A stretch of 26,735 bases of DNA from an uncultured Frankiales bacterium (GTDB taxonomy: Bacteria; Actinomycetota; Actinomycetes; Mycobacteriales; SCTD01). The position numbers and the translations under genes are program-made. Positions within the stretch are counted from its first letter, which is position 1. Every line of letters starts with the position of its first letter. The stretch lies in NCBI GenBank assembly GCA_946479905.1, contig CAMLIA010000034.1, positions 1 through 26,735 of the forward strand, written 5' to 3'. The notes beneath the pieces were generated by a model, which saw nothing but the letters and a program-made list of their open reading frames with translations, did no database searches and was not told the origin of the DNA. Below, piece after piece: positions 1-6,671 of the stretch.

Positions 1-1
1 C

Positions 2-1060
2 GAGATCACCTTCAGCGACGGCACCACGATCGTCGCCGACGAGCAGCACCAGTGGCTCACCTCCACACGGGCCGAGCGCCGTAGCGCAGGTGGCGCGCGC
101 GCAAGCGTTCGCACCACGCAGGAGCTTGCGGTATCGGTGCGTTGCGACAACAAGGATGCGCGCCTCAATCACGCCGTGCGGACGACATCTCCGGTCGCAC
201 TGCCTGAGGTGCCGCTGCCGTTGTCGCCTTACGCCCTCGGTGTCTGGCTCGGCGCCGGTCATGCGGCCGGTGCTCGTTTCACCACGAACGATCCGGAAAT
301 CGTCCTCCTGCTGGAGGCGGAGGGTCTGGAGGTGCGAAAGCAAGCGGGCACGATGCTCTACGGGATTGGCTTCCCAGGACGGGTCGTCGAGCCGCGCGAT
401 TGTGTCGTCTGCGGTGAAGCCTTCACACCGGCGACATCTCAGGTCCGTACCTGCGGCCGCTCCTGTGGTGGGCGCGCGCAGTTCATGTCGGCACCCGTTC
501 CCGAGCCGACATGCCCCGACTGCGGCGGTCCCTCCGTAGGGCTGGAGCGCTGTCAGGCCTGTCGTGATGATCACGGCACGGTCCAAGCCGTGCTTCGCAA
601 GATCGGCGTGCTCAACGACAAGCACGTCCCGAGTGCCTACCTCCGGTCATCGATCGACCAGCGCAAGGCATTGCTCGCTGGGCTCATGGACACCGACGGA
701 ACCGTCACGCCTACTGGAAACCTGCAGTTCTGCGTCACCAGTAGGCGGCTCGCGTACGAGGTCCGTGAGCTCGTCTTGAGTCTTGGGCATCGGGTGACGA
801 TGACGACGAAGCGGGTCCAAGGGCGCTCCGAAGCCTCGTCAGTGGCGTACACGCTGAACTGGACCTCCGACGAGCGCACGTTCTGGCTGGAGCGCAAGCA
901 CCTCACCCACAAGGACCGCTCTCGGTACACGAGTGCGCGAAACGGCGTCCGTTGGATCACCTCGGTTCGCCCGGTGCCCTCCGTCCCCGTTCGTTGCGTC
1001 GAGGTCGACAACGCCGACCACTTGTACCTCGCGAGCCGTTCATTCATCCCCACTCACAAC
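2..1060 (+). mobile_element. DnaB intein 1 (5' truncated), in Walker A between GK and ST, with LAGLIDADG endonuclease domain
   Basis: This is a protein-splicing element in frame with dnaB. A splicing block B histidine is at bases 47-49 (ADEQHQWLT). The C-terminal splice junction is FIPTHN, with Asn at 1058-1060, followed by the Ser of the extein. A two-motif homing endonuclease domain lies between. The first motif reads LGVWLGAGH (Ala at 254-256, where the catalytic Asp of the usual GDG is expected). The second is intact, LLAGLMDTDG (catalytic Asp at 695-697). Between them, bases 401-562 carry eight cysteines as CxxC-x13-CxxxC and CxxC-x9-CxxC, a probable double zinc ribbon. Base composition looks less GC-rich than in the helicase, suggesting later arrival. 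The N-terminal splice block lies before the window. Confidence 0.93.
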
Positions 1061-2644
1061 TCCACCCTGGGTCTCGACGTGGCGCGGAGCGCGTCGATCA
1101 AGCACGGGCAGGCGTCGGTGATCTTCTCGCTCGAGATGAGCAAGACCGAGATCACCATGCGCCTGCTCTCGGCCGAGGCGCGCGTCCCCCTGCACCACAT
1201 GCGGTCCGGCTCGATGACCGACGACGACTGGGCGCGGCTGGCACGACGGATGGGTGAGGTCGCCGAGGCGCCGCTCTACATCGACGACTCGCCCAACCTC
1301 ACGATGATGGAGATCCGCTCGAAGGCCCGGCGCCTGAAGCAGCGCAACCAGCTGCGGCTGGTCGTCATCGACTACCTCCAGCTCATGACCGGCAGCAAGA
1401 AGGCCGAGTCCCGCCAGCAGGAGGTCTCCGAGCTGTCCCGGTCGCTCAAGCTGCTGGCCAAGGAGCTCGAGGTCCCGGTGATCGCGATGAGCCAGCTCAA
1501 CCGTGGCGCCGAGCAGCGCACCGACAAGAAGCCGATGCTGTCCGACCTGCGCGAGTCGGGCTGCCTGCCGGCGTCGACCCGCATCCTGCGCGCCGACACG
1601 GGCGCCGAGACGACGATGGGCGAGCTGTTCGCGAGCGGCGCCACCGACGTACCCGTCTGGTCGCTCGACGACTCGCTGCGGTGCGTGCGCCGCCACCTCA
1701 CGCACGTGTTCTCCACCGGGACCCGCGAGGTCTTCCGGCTGCGGCTGGCGTCCGGGAAGTCGGTGCGGGCCACCGACAACCACCCGTTCCTGACGTACGA
1801 CGGGTGGCGCCCGCTCGCCGACCTGCAGCCCGGATCGAGGGTCGCCGTCCCGCGCCACGTCCCGGCGCCGGAGCAGGAGACGAGCTGGACCCCGGAGCGG
1901 GTCGAGCTCAGCGCGCTCCAGCTGGCCGCCGGACGGCGGCTGCCGGACGAGGCGTTCGCGCTGCCGAAGCGGCACCTGCGGGACCTGCTCCGCACCACCC
2001 TGGAGGCCACCCGCGTCGGCGCCGACCGCTGCTACGCGATGCGGTCCGCGACCAGTGCCGACCAGGTCAGCAGGCTGCTGCTGCGCTTCGGCATCAGCTG
2101 CCGCCTCACCGGCCCGGACCTGGTCGGTCGGGTGCTGCTGACCGTCACGGACGCCGACGACCTCGCGCGGCTGCAGGGCCAGATCGAGAGCGGCCTGTTC
2201 GGCGCCGCTGCCCGCGACGCCGTGCTGGCAGCGATGCCTCGACGGACCGTGGACGAGCGGCTGCGCGCGTCGCTCGGCGAGGCGGGATCGCTGGCGGGGA
2301 TGGCGACAGCGCTCGCGACCGAGGAGCTCGACCTCGAGGCGACCAACGACGTGCTGTGGGACGTCGTCGTGGGCATCGACCCGGACGGCGTCGAGGAGGT
2401 CTTCGACGCGACCGTGGTCGGCACCCACAACTTCGTCGCCGACGGCATCGCGGTGCACAACTCGATCGAGCAGGACGCCGACATGGTCATCCTGCTGCAC
2501 CGCGAGGACGCCTACGAGAAGGAGAGCCCCCGCGCCGGCGAGGCCGACTTCATCGTGGCCAAGCACAGGAACGGTCCGACGGCGACCATCACCGTGGCGT
2601 TCCAGGGGCACTACAGCCGGTTCGTCGACATGAGCTCCAGCTGA
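2..2644 (+). CDS. dnaB: Replicative DNA helicase DnaB, C-terminal part, with two inteins (5' end outside window)
   Basis: DnaB is the hexameric ATP-driven helicase that unwinds DNA at the replication fork. The frame is open from base 2, so the N-terminal domain and the first half of the Walker A motif lie upstream. Mature helicase sequence is seen in two pieces. Bases 1061-1561 begin with the S-T of Walker A, continue through FSLEMS and the Walker B region LVVIDYLQLM, and reach MSQLNRGAEQR and DLRESG. Bases 2462-2641 run SIEQDADMVILLHRE to a C-terminus ending VDMSSS, with AKHRNGPT before it. These are classic DnaB RecA-domain motifs. The rest of the frame is two inteins that must splice out before the helicase can work, because the first splits the ATP-binding loop. 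The gene ends three bases before the convergent peptidase gene, with no obvious terminator between them. Confidence 0.97.
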   Translation, partial: EITFSDGTTIVADEQHQWLTSTRAERRSAGGARASVRTTQELAVSVRCDNKDARLNHAVRTTSPVALPEVPLPLSPYALGVWLGAGHAAGARFTTNDPEIVLLLEAEGLEVRKQAGTMLYGIGFPGRVVEPRDCVVCGEAFTPATSQVRTCGRSCGGRAQFMSAPVPEPTCPDCGGPSVGLERCQACRDDHGTVQAVLRKIGVLNDKHVPSAYLRSSIDQRKALLAGLMDTDGTVTPTGNLQFCVTSRRLAYEVRELVLSLGHRVTMTTKRVQGRSEASSVAYTLNWTSDERTFWLERKHLTHKDRSRYTSARNGVRWITSVRPVPSVPVRCVEVDNADHLYLASRSFIPTHNSTLGLDVARSASIKHGQASVIFSLEMSKTEITMRLLSAEARVPLHHMRSGSMTDDDWARLARRMGEVAEAPLYIDDSPNLTMMEIRSKARRLKQRNQLRLVVIDYLQLMTGSKKAESRQQEVSELSRSLKLLAKELEVPVIAMSQLNRGAEQRTDKKPMLSDLRESGCLPASTRILRADTGAETTMGELFASGATDVPVWSLDDSLRCVRRHLTHVFSTGTREVFRLRLASGKSVRATDNHPFLTYDGWRPLADLQPGSRVAVPRHVPAPEQETSWTPERVELSALQLAAGRRLPDEAFALPKRHLRDLLRTTLEATRVGADRCYAMRSATSADQVSRLLLRFGISCRLTGPDLVGRVLLTVTDADDLARLQGQIESGLFGAAARDAVLAAMPRRTVDERLRASLGEAGSLAGMATALATEELDLEATNDVLWDVVVGIDPDGVEEVFDATVVGTHNFVADGIAVHNSIEQDADMVILLHREDAYEKESPRAGEADFIVAKHRNGPTATITVAFQGHYSRFVDMSSS
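401..562 (+). other. Predicted zinc-ribbon insertion inside intein 1
   Basis: The segment begins CVVCGEAF and ends CQAC. Eight cysteines are arranged as CxxC-x13-CxxxC followed by CxxC-x9-CxxC, which fits two small zinc-binding knuckles. It sits between the two LAGLIDADG motifs. Zinc ribbons in homing endonucleases generally help DNA recognition, and that role here is inferred. Confidence 0.6.
1562..2461 (+). mobile_element. DnaB intein 2 (300 aa), at the RESG/SIEQD site, endonuclease domain degenerate
   Basis: The intein starts with Cys (CLPASTRI, block A) at 1562 and ends with VHN at 2453-2461. It is followed by extein Ser in SIEQDADMV, the same insertion point as the well-known Synechocystis DnaB intein. 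Block B is TDNHPFLT (His at 1781-1783). Block F reads VFDATVVGTHNFVADGI, so all splicing residues expected are present. The middle still resembles a LAGLIDADG domain, for example ATSADQVSRLLLRFGI. However, the places where the acidic motifs should be read LQLAAGRRL and LLRTTLEATRVG, without the catalytic Asp-Gly pairs. I infer a splicing-competent intein that has lost its homing activity. Confidence 0.93.
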
Positions 2645-2647
2645 CCC

Positions 2648-3856
2648 TCACCGGGGTGTGGCGCCGCTGATGCCGACCGAGGCGAGGATGTCGCTGCCCG
2701 CGACCGGCGGGGCGCTGGGGTCGCCGACGGTGAGCTGCACGAGGGTGACAGGGTCGACGCCCCGCTCGCTCAGCCCACCTCGCTGCGTGACCGCAGCGCG
2801 GTAGCGGTCGAGCTGCAGCACGTGCCGGCACCACTCCCAGAAGACGGGGCCGAACTGCTGCCGGTCGTTGCGCTCGCCGTCCACCCAGGGGTCATCGAGC
2901 ATGTCGGGGTCGGCGCCGAGCATCGCCAGCAGGTGCCATGCCCGGGTGTCGGGGACCGGGTGGCGCCAGCCGAGCAGCTCGTCGGTGAGGGCCGCCCGCC
3001 GCCACCAGAGAGCGGCCTGAAGTGCCAGTGCCGACAGCGGTCCGAGCAGCAGCCACATCGGTGGGGGCTCGCCCATGGCGAGCGGGAGCTCGTGCAGGAC
3101 TCGGCAGGCGATGTCGTCGGCGAAGACCTCGCTGCGCGCCGCGCGGACCGCTTCGTGCTCGTCGAGCGGCAGCGTGCTCGTGCTCGCCCGGTGCTGGGGA
3201 GCCTGCCAGGCCTGCAGATCGGCCTCCCACCCGCCTCGACAGCGCCGGGCACGGGCGAGATGTCCCGTCTCGTGGGCGATGACGAACAGCAGCCCGCCCC
3301 ACTGCAGCTCCCGGCGCATCCGCTCGCCGGCGCCACCCAGGACCGGCACGGGCCGGTGAGGTGGCTGTGTCCCGCTCAGCTGGTCCGCCAGCACGTCCTG
3401 GAGGCGGTCGCGGTGCTCCCTGGTCGCCGGTCCGGGCGCGCCGGACAGGATCTCCGGAAAGCACTCGATGGCGGCCTGCGCCAGGTGCCGAAGGCCGCGC
3501 AGCAGGCCGGTCGACACGCACACGACATTGCCGTGCGCGGTCTGTACCGACCAGGCGTTGAAGGACGGGTCCGGCCAGAGACCGCAGTGGAACTCGGGCA
3601 CCTGGGCGCCGGTCCGTGCGGCACCGGCACGGACCTCCGCTGCGGCGGTGTCCACCAGCTCGAGGGTGGCAGCCGCCCCACCGCTGAAGCCGTCCCACCG
3701 GGCGTAGGACGCGCACTCGTCGGGGGCGATCCCCGCGGCTCGCAGGGCGTCGTGCACCGCGGCCTGCCGCTCGTCCTCCCTGGAGAGCTCGGCCCCGAGC
3801 CGCGCGGCGGCGTCGCCGCGTGCCAGCATTCCGTCGTACACCTGCCTGCTGGTCAC
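2648..3856 (-). CDS. HExxH zinc metallopeptidase-like protein next to gasdermin-like gene
   Basis: This 402-residue protein has an HExxH zinc site in VIAHETGHL (H195, E196, H199) inside a helix-like stretch. A likely third ligand is E243 in SEVFADDIAC, the HExxH...ExxAD layout seen in several gluzincin-type peptidases such as M48 and related to M78. I do not recognise the exact family. There is no signal peptide. Residues 267-285 (MWLLLGPLSALALQAALWW) are hydrophobic enough to be a membrane helix or a buried core helix. The gene starts with GTG, preceded by AGGAGCGAG, and lies 12 bases after the gasdermin-like stop codon, so translation is probably coupled. Bacterial gasdermins are activated by a protease encoded beside them, so this protein is the natural candidate activator. 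The sensing part, if any, would be the N-terminal 190 residues, which show no domain I can name. Confidence 0.72.
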   Translation of the reverse strand: MTSRQVYDGMLARGDAAARLGAELSREDERQAAVHDALRAAGIAPDECASYARWDGFSGGAAATLELVDTAAAEVRAGAARTGAQVPEFHCGLWPDPSFNAWSVQTAHGNVVCVSTGLLRGLRHLAQAAIECFPEILSGAPGPATREHRDRLQDVLADQLSGTQPPHRPVPVLGGAGERMRRELQWGGLLFVIAHETGHLARARRCRGGWEADLQAWQAPQHRASTSTLPLDEHEAVRAARSEVFADDIACRVLHELPLAMGEPPPMWLLLGPLSALALQAALWWRRAALTDELLGWRHPVPDTRAWHLLAMLGADPDMLDDPWVDGERNDRQQFGPVFWEWCRHVLQLDRYRAAVTQRGGLSERGVDPVTLVQLTVGDPSAPPVAGSDILASVGISGATPR

Positions 3857-3868
3857 GACTCGCTCCTG

Positions 3869-4705
3869 TCAGTCGAGGTCGAGCAGCCCGTCGCCTTCGA
3901 CGACGGGGAGGTGCATCACGAGCAGCTCCCCCTCGTCAACGGCGTCAGCACCGCCGAAGTAGCTGGCGCCGGTGTCCTCGAGGCCGAAGGTGAAGGCGCC
4001 TGACGGCTGCAGGTTGCAGGGGACCTGGCCGACCGCGAACGTCGCCGGGGCGGGTCCGTGGAAGGCCACGCCGCCGTCGCTCTCCACCTGCCACGAGACC
4101 TGGCTCGAGATGCTGCCCAGCAGCTCGCCTCCGTCGGCGGACAGGTCGACGGCCTGGCCGGACTTGCTCGCAGCCCGGATGACGAGCTCGTCACTGACCA
4201 GGGCGCGCGTGATGACGCACAGCTGCACGTCCGGCTCGGCGAAGAACACCGCTGCAGTGGGGTGGTCCTTGTCGATCGCGCGACCGCGCAGCGCCGACCC
4301 CAGCTGGGCAAGGTCCACGAAGCGCTCGACGACGTTGCGGACCTCGAAGGAGAAGGTGTGCGCGCCCTTCCACAGCTGACCGTGCAACGAGGAGCCCGGG
4401 AGTGGCAGCCCCAACCCCGAGAGCAGCGACGCGGACAGGCTGATGCCCAGCGAGCTGCGCAGCGAGGAGGTGCGCCCGCCGCTGAGCGCGGCGGCGGCGC
4501 GTTCCTGCACCGACGGGAGGGCCAGGTCGGCGGCGTCGACGAGCAGCGGCGCGATGCTGCCGCGCTCCTGGACCCGGTCGTCCTTCCTGGACAGCACCGT
4601 GAGTGGACCGAGGCCGACGCGCGGGGCCCGCACGATGGTGGCGGCGTAGCTCTCCCGGACCTGCCGGGTCCACGGGTCCTCGTGATCGCACGGGTGGAAC
4701 GCCAT
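3869..4705 (-). CDS. Bacterial gasdermin-like pore-forming protein (predicted)
   Basis: This 278-residue protein follows the bacterial gasdermin pattern from end to end. An early VRAPRVGLGPLTVLSRKDD segment (residues 25-43) resembles the family's PRxxxxPLxxLAR opening. LSGGRTSSL (74-82) leads into a glycine/serine/leucine stretch, as in the family's membrane hairpin region. Next come a F-E-V...V-D-L...L-R segment (118-140), a VITRALVSDELVIRAASKSG strand pair (164-183), and a late FHGPAPATFAVGQVPC segment (215-230) where the family has a YxGxxPLxFGFQA block. A tail of about 30 residues with hydrophobic LLVMHLPVV would be the inhibitory C-terminal peptide. Cys6 is placed like the N-terminal acylated cysteine known in bacterial gasdermins. 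ATG at 4705 is chosen because AAGGAGG lies just upstream and homology begins there. In the family, cleavage releases a pore that kills the cell. The match is from memory of the family pattern, not an alignment. Confidence 0.72.
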   Translation of the reverse strand: MAFHPCDHEDPWTRQVRESYAATIVRAPRVGLGPLTVLSRKDDRVQERGSIAPLLVDAADLALPSVQERAAAALSGGRTSSLRSSLGISLSASLLSGLGLPLPGSSLHGQLWKGAHTFSFEVRNVVERFVDLAQLGSALRGRAIDKDHPTAAVFFAEPDVQLCVITRALVSDELVIRAASKSGQAVDLSADGGELLGSISSQVSWQVESDGGVAFHGPAPATFAVGQVPCNLQPSGAFTFGLEDTGASYFGGADAVDEGELLVMHLPVVEGDGLLDLD

Positions 4706-4712
4706 GACTGCC
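4697..4712 (-). promoter_or_regulatory. Ribosome binding site that fixes the gasdermin-like start
   Basis: On the minus strand AAGGAGG is followed five bases later by ATG at 4705-4703. The frame stays open 24 codons further upstream, but no such signal precedes the earlier start and the upstream codons look like shadow sequence. Confidence 0.6.
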
Positions 4713-4798
4713 TCCTTGCTCGTCAGCGCGGGATGCTCATCACACCTGGGCGGAGCGCGCAAGAGGACAGTCGGCAAGGCGACGCGAGCAGCTGTGGG

Positions 4799-5083
4799 TC
4801 ACAGGTGCGCTGCCCGTGCCTCGACCCGGTGCTGACGGGTGGCCAGCTCGTCGTCGAGGTGCCGGTAGCCGAACCACCAGTGGGCGGCGAAGCCGATCGT
4901 CATGCCGCCGACGGCGAACGCCGACCAGGGGAACTCCCCGAGGACGACGTTCAGGACGACGAGCAGCACCGACACCACGACGGTGACGATGCCGTGTGCC
5001 CGTAGGCCGACGCGGGCGTCCTCCCGGGCGATGAGACGCTCGGCCTGCTCGTAGTCGTGCAGCGGGATGGTGGGTGCGGTCAT
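4799..5083 (-). CDS. 2TM-domain small membrane protein
   Basis: This 94-residue protein has a short N-terminal amphipathic part (DYEQAERLIAREDARVGLRAH). Two membrane helices follow (about residues 31-50, IVTVVVSVLLVVLNVVLG, and about 52-71, PWSAFAVGGMTIGFAAHWWF), then a charged tail. The layout matches the widespread '2TM domain' family, whose function is unknown. ATG at 5083 is used because AGGAGG lies eight bases upstream; an in-frame GTG at 5092 lies within that signal. The start codon overlaps the stop of the upstream membrane protein gene (ATGA at 5080-5083), so the two are co-translated. The gene ends 93 bases before the gasdermin-like start on the same strand, close enough for one operon but also enough for a separate promoter. 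Confidence 0.8.
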   Translation of the reverse strand: MTAPTIPLHDYEQAERLIAREDARVGLRAHGIVTVVVSVLLVVLNVVLGEFPWSAFAVGGMTIGFAAHWWFGYRHLDDELATRQHRVEARAAHL

Positions 5084-5955
5084 GGCCGCCACCTCCTCGT
5101 GTCGTGCGGTGTGAGGTCACCCGGACGACGGGCCCGCAGCGCGACCATCGCGCCGAGCAGGACGACCCAGCCGGTCGCGATGCCGAGCGCCGCGGTGCCG
5201 CCGGGGCGGTCCGGGTAGCTCGAGGACAGCTCGGGCGGCAGCGAGCGGTTGGTGCCCTCGCCGCCGTAGTACTGGTGCACGACCGCGGTGGTGTGCGCAG
5301 CGATGTGCGCCACGACCGCTCCCGCCGGGTTGCCGGTGAGCATCGCCGGCACGTCGGCCATGACCGTGCCGATCAGCGGCTTGGACATCTCGCTGCCGCG
5401 GTACGTCGAGTAGCCGAGGTGGTAGCTCGTCGAGACCACCAGCGAGGACACGAGGACCAGCGCGGCGAAGGCGGCCTTGCGGCCCAGACCTCGTCGGTCA
5501 CCGTGCATCAGCCAGGAGGCGACGAGCGCGGGGAACACGAACAGGGTGAGGGCGTCGACCGAGCCGTACACGACGCCCCGCCATGCCAGCTCGAACAGGT
5601 AGAAGCTCCCGCGAGGGTGCGCCGTGCCCTCCCCGGACATGATCTGGCGGGCGACCGCGAACGCGACGAGCAGCCCGACGCCGAGGCTCCACCAGAGGTT
5701 GCGGCGCAGGCTGCCCCGCACGTCGATGCCGGTGCGCGTGACGAACCAGCCCAGGTACCCGAGGGCGAAGGTGAGGTAGACGAGGTAGTAGAGGTCGTGG
5801 TGCAGGCCGAGGACGGTGGTGCCGACGGCGGAGACCGTGAAGGTGAGGGCAGCGCCACCGGCGAGCCAGCCGACTGCCGTCAGCGGCGACGGGCCGGTCC
5901 TGGTGGTGGTGGCGACGACCGAGGGTGCGGGTCGAGGCGGTGCGTGCAGCGACAT
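5080..5955 (-). CDS. Multi-pass membrane protein, remotely CPBP-like
   Basis: This 291-residue protein has about seven predicted membrane helices (near 29-50, 54-73, 86-103, 118-149, 160-182, 196-226 and 252-275). Polar residues within helices are E122 and R126 (FELAWRGVVYG), H179 (TSYHLGY) and the pair H217/H221 (NPAGAVVAHIAAH). This recalls the ExxxR, H and N/H motifs of CPBP-type intramembrane proteases, but the first motif has one Glu rather than two and I would not assert catalysis. GGAG lies before the ATG. The gene is translationally coupled to the 2TM gene. It heads the minus-strand run that ends in the gasdermin-like and peptidase genes, so it may be part of that system, but this is only positional. 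Confidence 0.7.
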   Translation of the reverse strand: MSLHAPPRPAPSVVATTTRTGPSPLTAVGWLAGGAALTFTVSAVGTTVLGLHHDLYYLVYLTFALGYLGWFVTRTGIDVRGSLRRNLWWSLGVGLLVAFAVARQIMSGEGTAHPRGSFYLFELAWRGVVYGSVDALTLFVFPALVASWLMHGDRRGLGRKAAFAALVLVSSLVVSTSYHLGYSTYRGSEMSKPLIGTVMADVPAMLTGNPAGAVVAHIAAHTTAVVHQYYGGEGTNRSLPPELSSSYPDRPGGTAALGIATGWVVLLGAMVALRARRPGDLTPHDTRRWRP

Positions 5956-6153
5956 GGGAGCGCTCCCTTCGATGAGCCGACGGGGTGGGTCGGTGCACCG
6001 GGGCGACGGCTCGCGCGAGCACAGACCCTCGACGACAGCGTGTTCCTCCGCCGCTCAGGGGACCAGAGGCCAACGTCGTGACGAGAGCGTGCTCAGGGCC
6101 CTGGTGCCGGGGCAGGTGCGGCGGTTGGGTGGAGGTCGGGGAAGGAGCCCGCC

Positions 6154-6660
6154 ATGACCACCACGCACGCCTCCCCGCGTCCGTTCCTCGGTCTGCGCCG
6201 CAGCCCGGGACGACTCGCCCTGAGGTTCATGCGCCTGCCGCTGCGCGCCTACCGGCACGACGCCGGCTGGCTGCTCGGCCACACGTTCGTCGCCTTCACC
6301 CACGTCGGGCGTCGGACCTCCCAGCCGCACGACGCGGTCGCGATGGTCCTGAGGTACGACGAGGCCAGCCGCGAGGTCGTCATCTGCTCAGGGTGGGGGC
6401 CGGAGACCGACTGGTTCCGCAACCTGCGTGCCGGTCCGGCGGCGAAGGTGCAGGTGGGCCGCGAGACCTACGTGCCGCAGCACCGGTTCCTCGACGACGA
6501 CGAGGCGGTCGAGGTCGTCGCCGGCTTCCGTCGCGCGCACCCGGTCCGCGCCCGCTTCATCGCGAGGGTCCTCGGATGGGGCGACCTGCACGACGATCGG
6601 GTCGTCAGGGACTTCGTCCAGGCGCACCCGTTCGTCGCGTTCCGCCCTGTCGACACCTGA
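6154..6660 (+). CDS. Deazaflavin (F420)-dependent nitroreductase-family protein
   Basis: This 168-residue protein has the features of the DDN/DUF385 split-barrel family, which bind coenzyme F420 and reduce or oxidise diverse substrates. Visible motifs are VGRRTSQPHDAVAMVLRYD, then WFRNLRAGPAAKVQVGRETY, the family's N-L-R-A-x-P signature where bound cofactor is expected. The length is slightly longer than the 140-150 residues of compact members because of an N-terminal basic extension. The start is supported by AAGGAG seven bases upstream. The substrate cannot be predicted. The gene is convergent with the diguanylate cyclase, 11 bases apart. Confidence 0.85.
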   Translation: MTTTHASPRPFLGLRRSPGRLALRFMRLPLRAYRHDAGWLLGHTFVAFTHVGRRTSQPHDAVAMVLRYDEASREVVICSGWGPETDWFRNLRAGPAAKVQVGRETYVPQHRFLDDDEAVEVVAGFRRAHPVRARFIARVLGWGDLHDDRVVRDFVQAHPFVAFRPVDT

Positions 6661-6671
6661 CGGGGCCGCGG

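Noticed and set aside
1040..2611. 523-codon minus-strand open frame antisense to dnaB
   Set aside because: The opposite strand has unmistakable DnaB and intein motifs; this one is repetitive and has no family match.
2822..4003. Long plus-strand open frame opposite the peptidase and gasdermin-like genes
   Set aside because: Its composition is dominated by low-complexity Arg/Gly/Ala/Pro/Val runs with no domain, and it mirrors codon positions of the minus-strand genes.
4706..4777. N-terminal extension of the gasdermin-like protein
   Set aside because: The better ribosome binding site is before 4705, and family resemblance starts there.
4799..5083. 2TM protein as a holin or toxin
   Set aside because: The two helices with charged ends match the 2TM family and there is no antitoxin or phage gene nearby.
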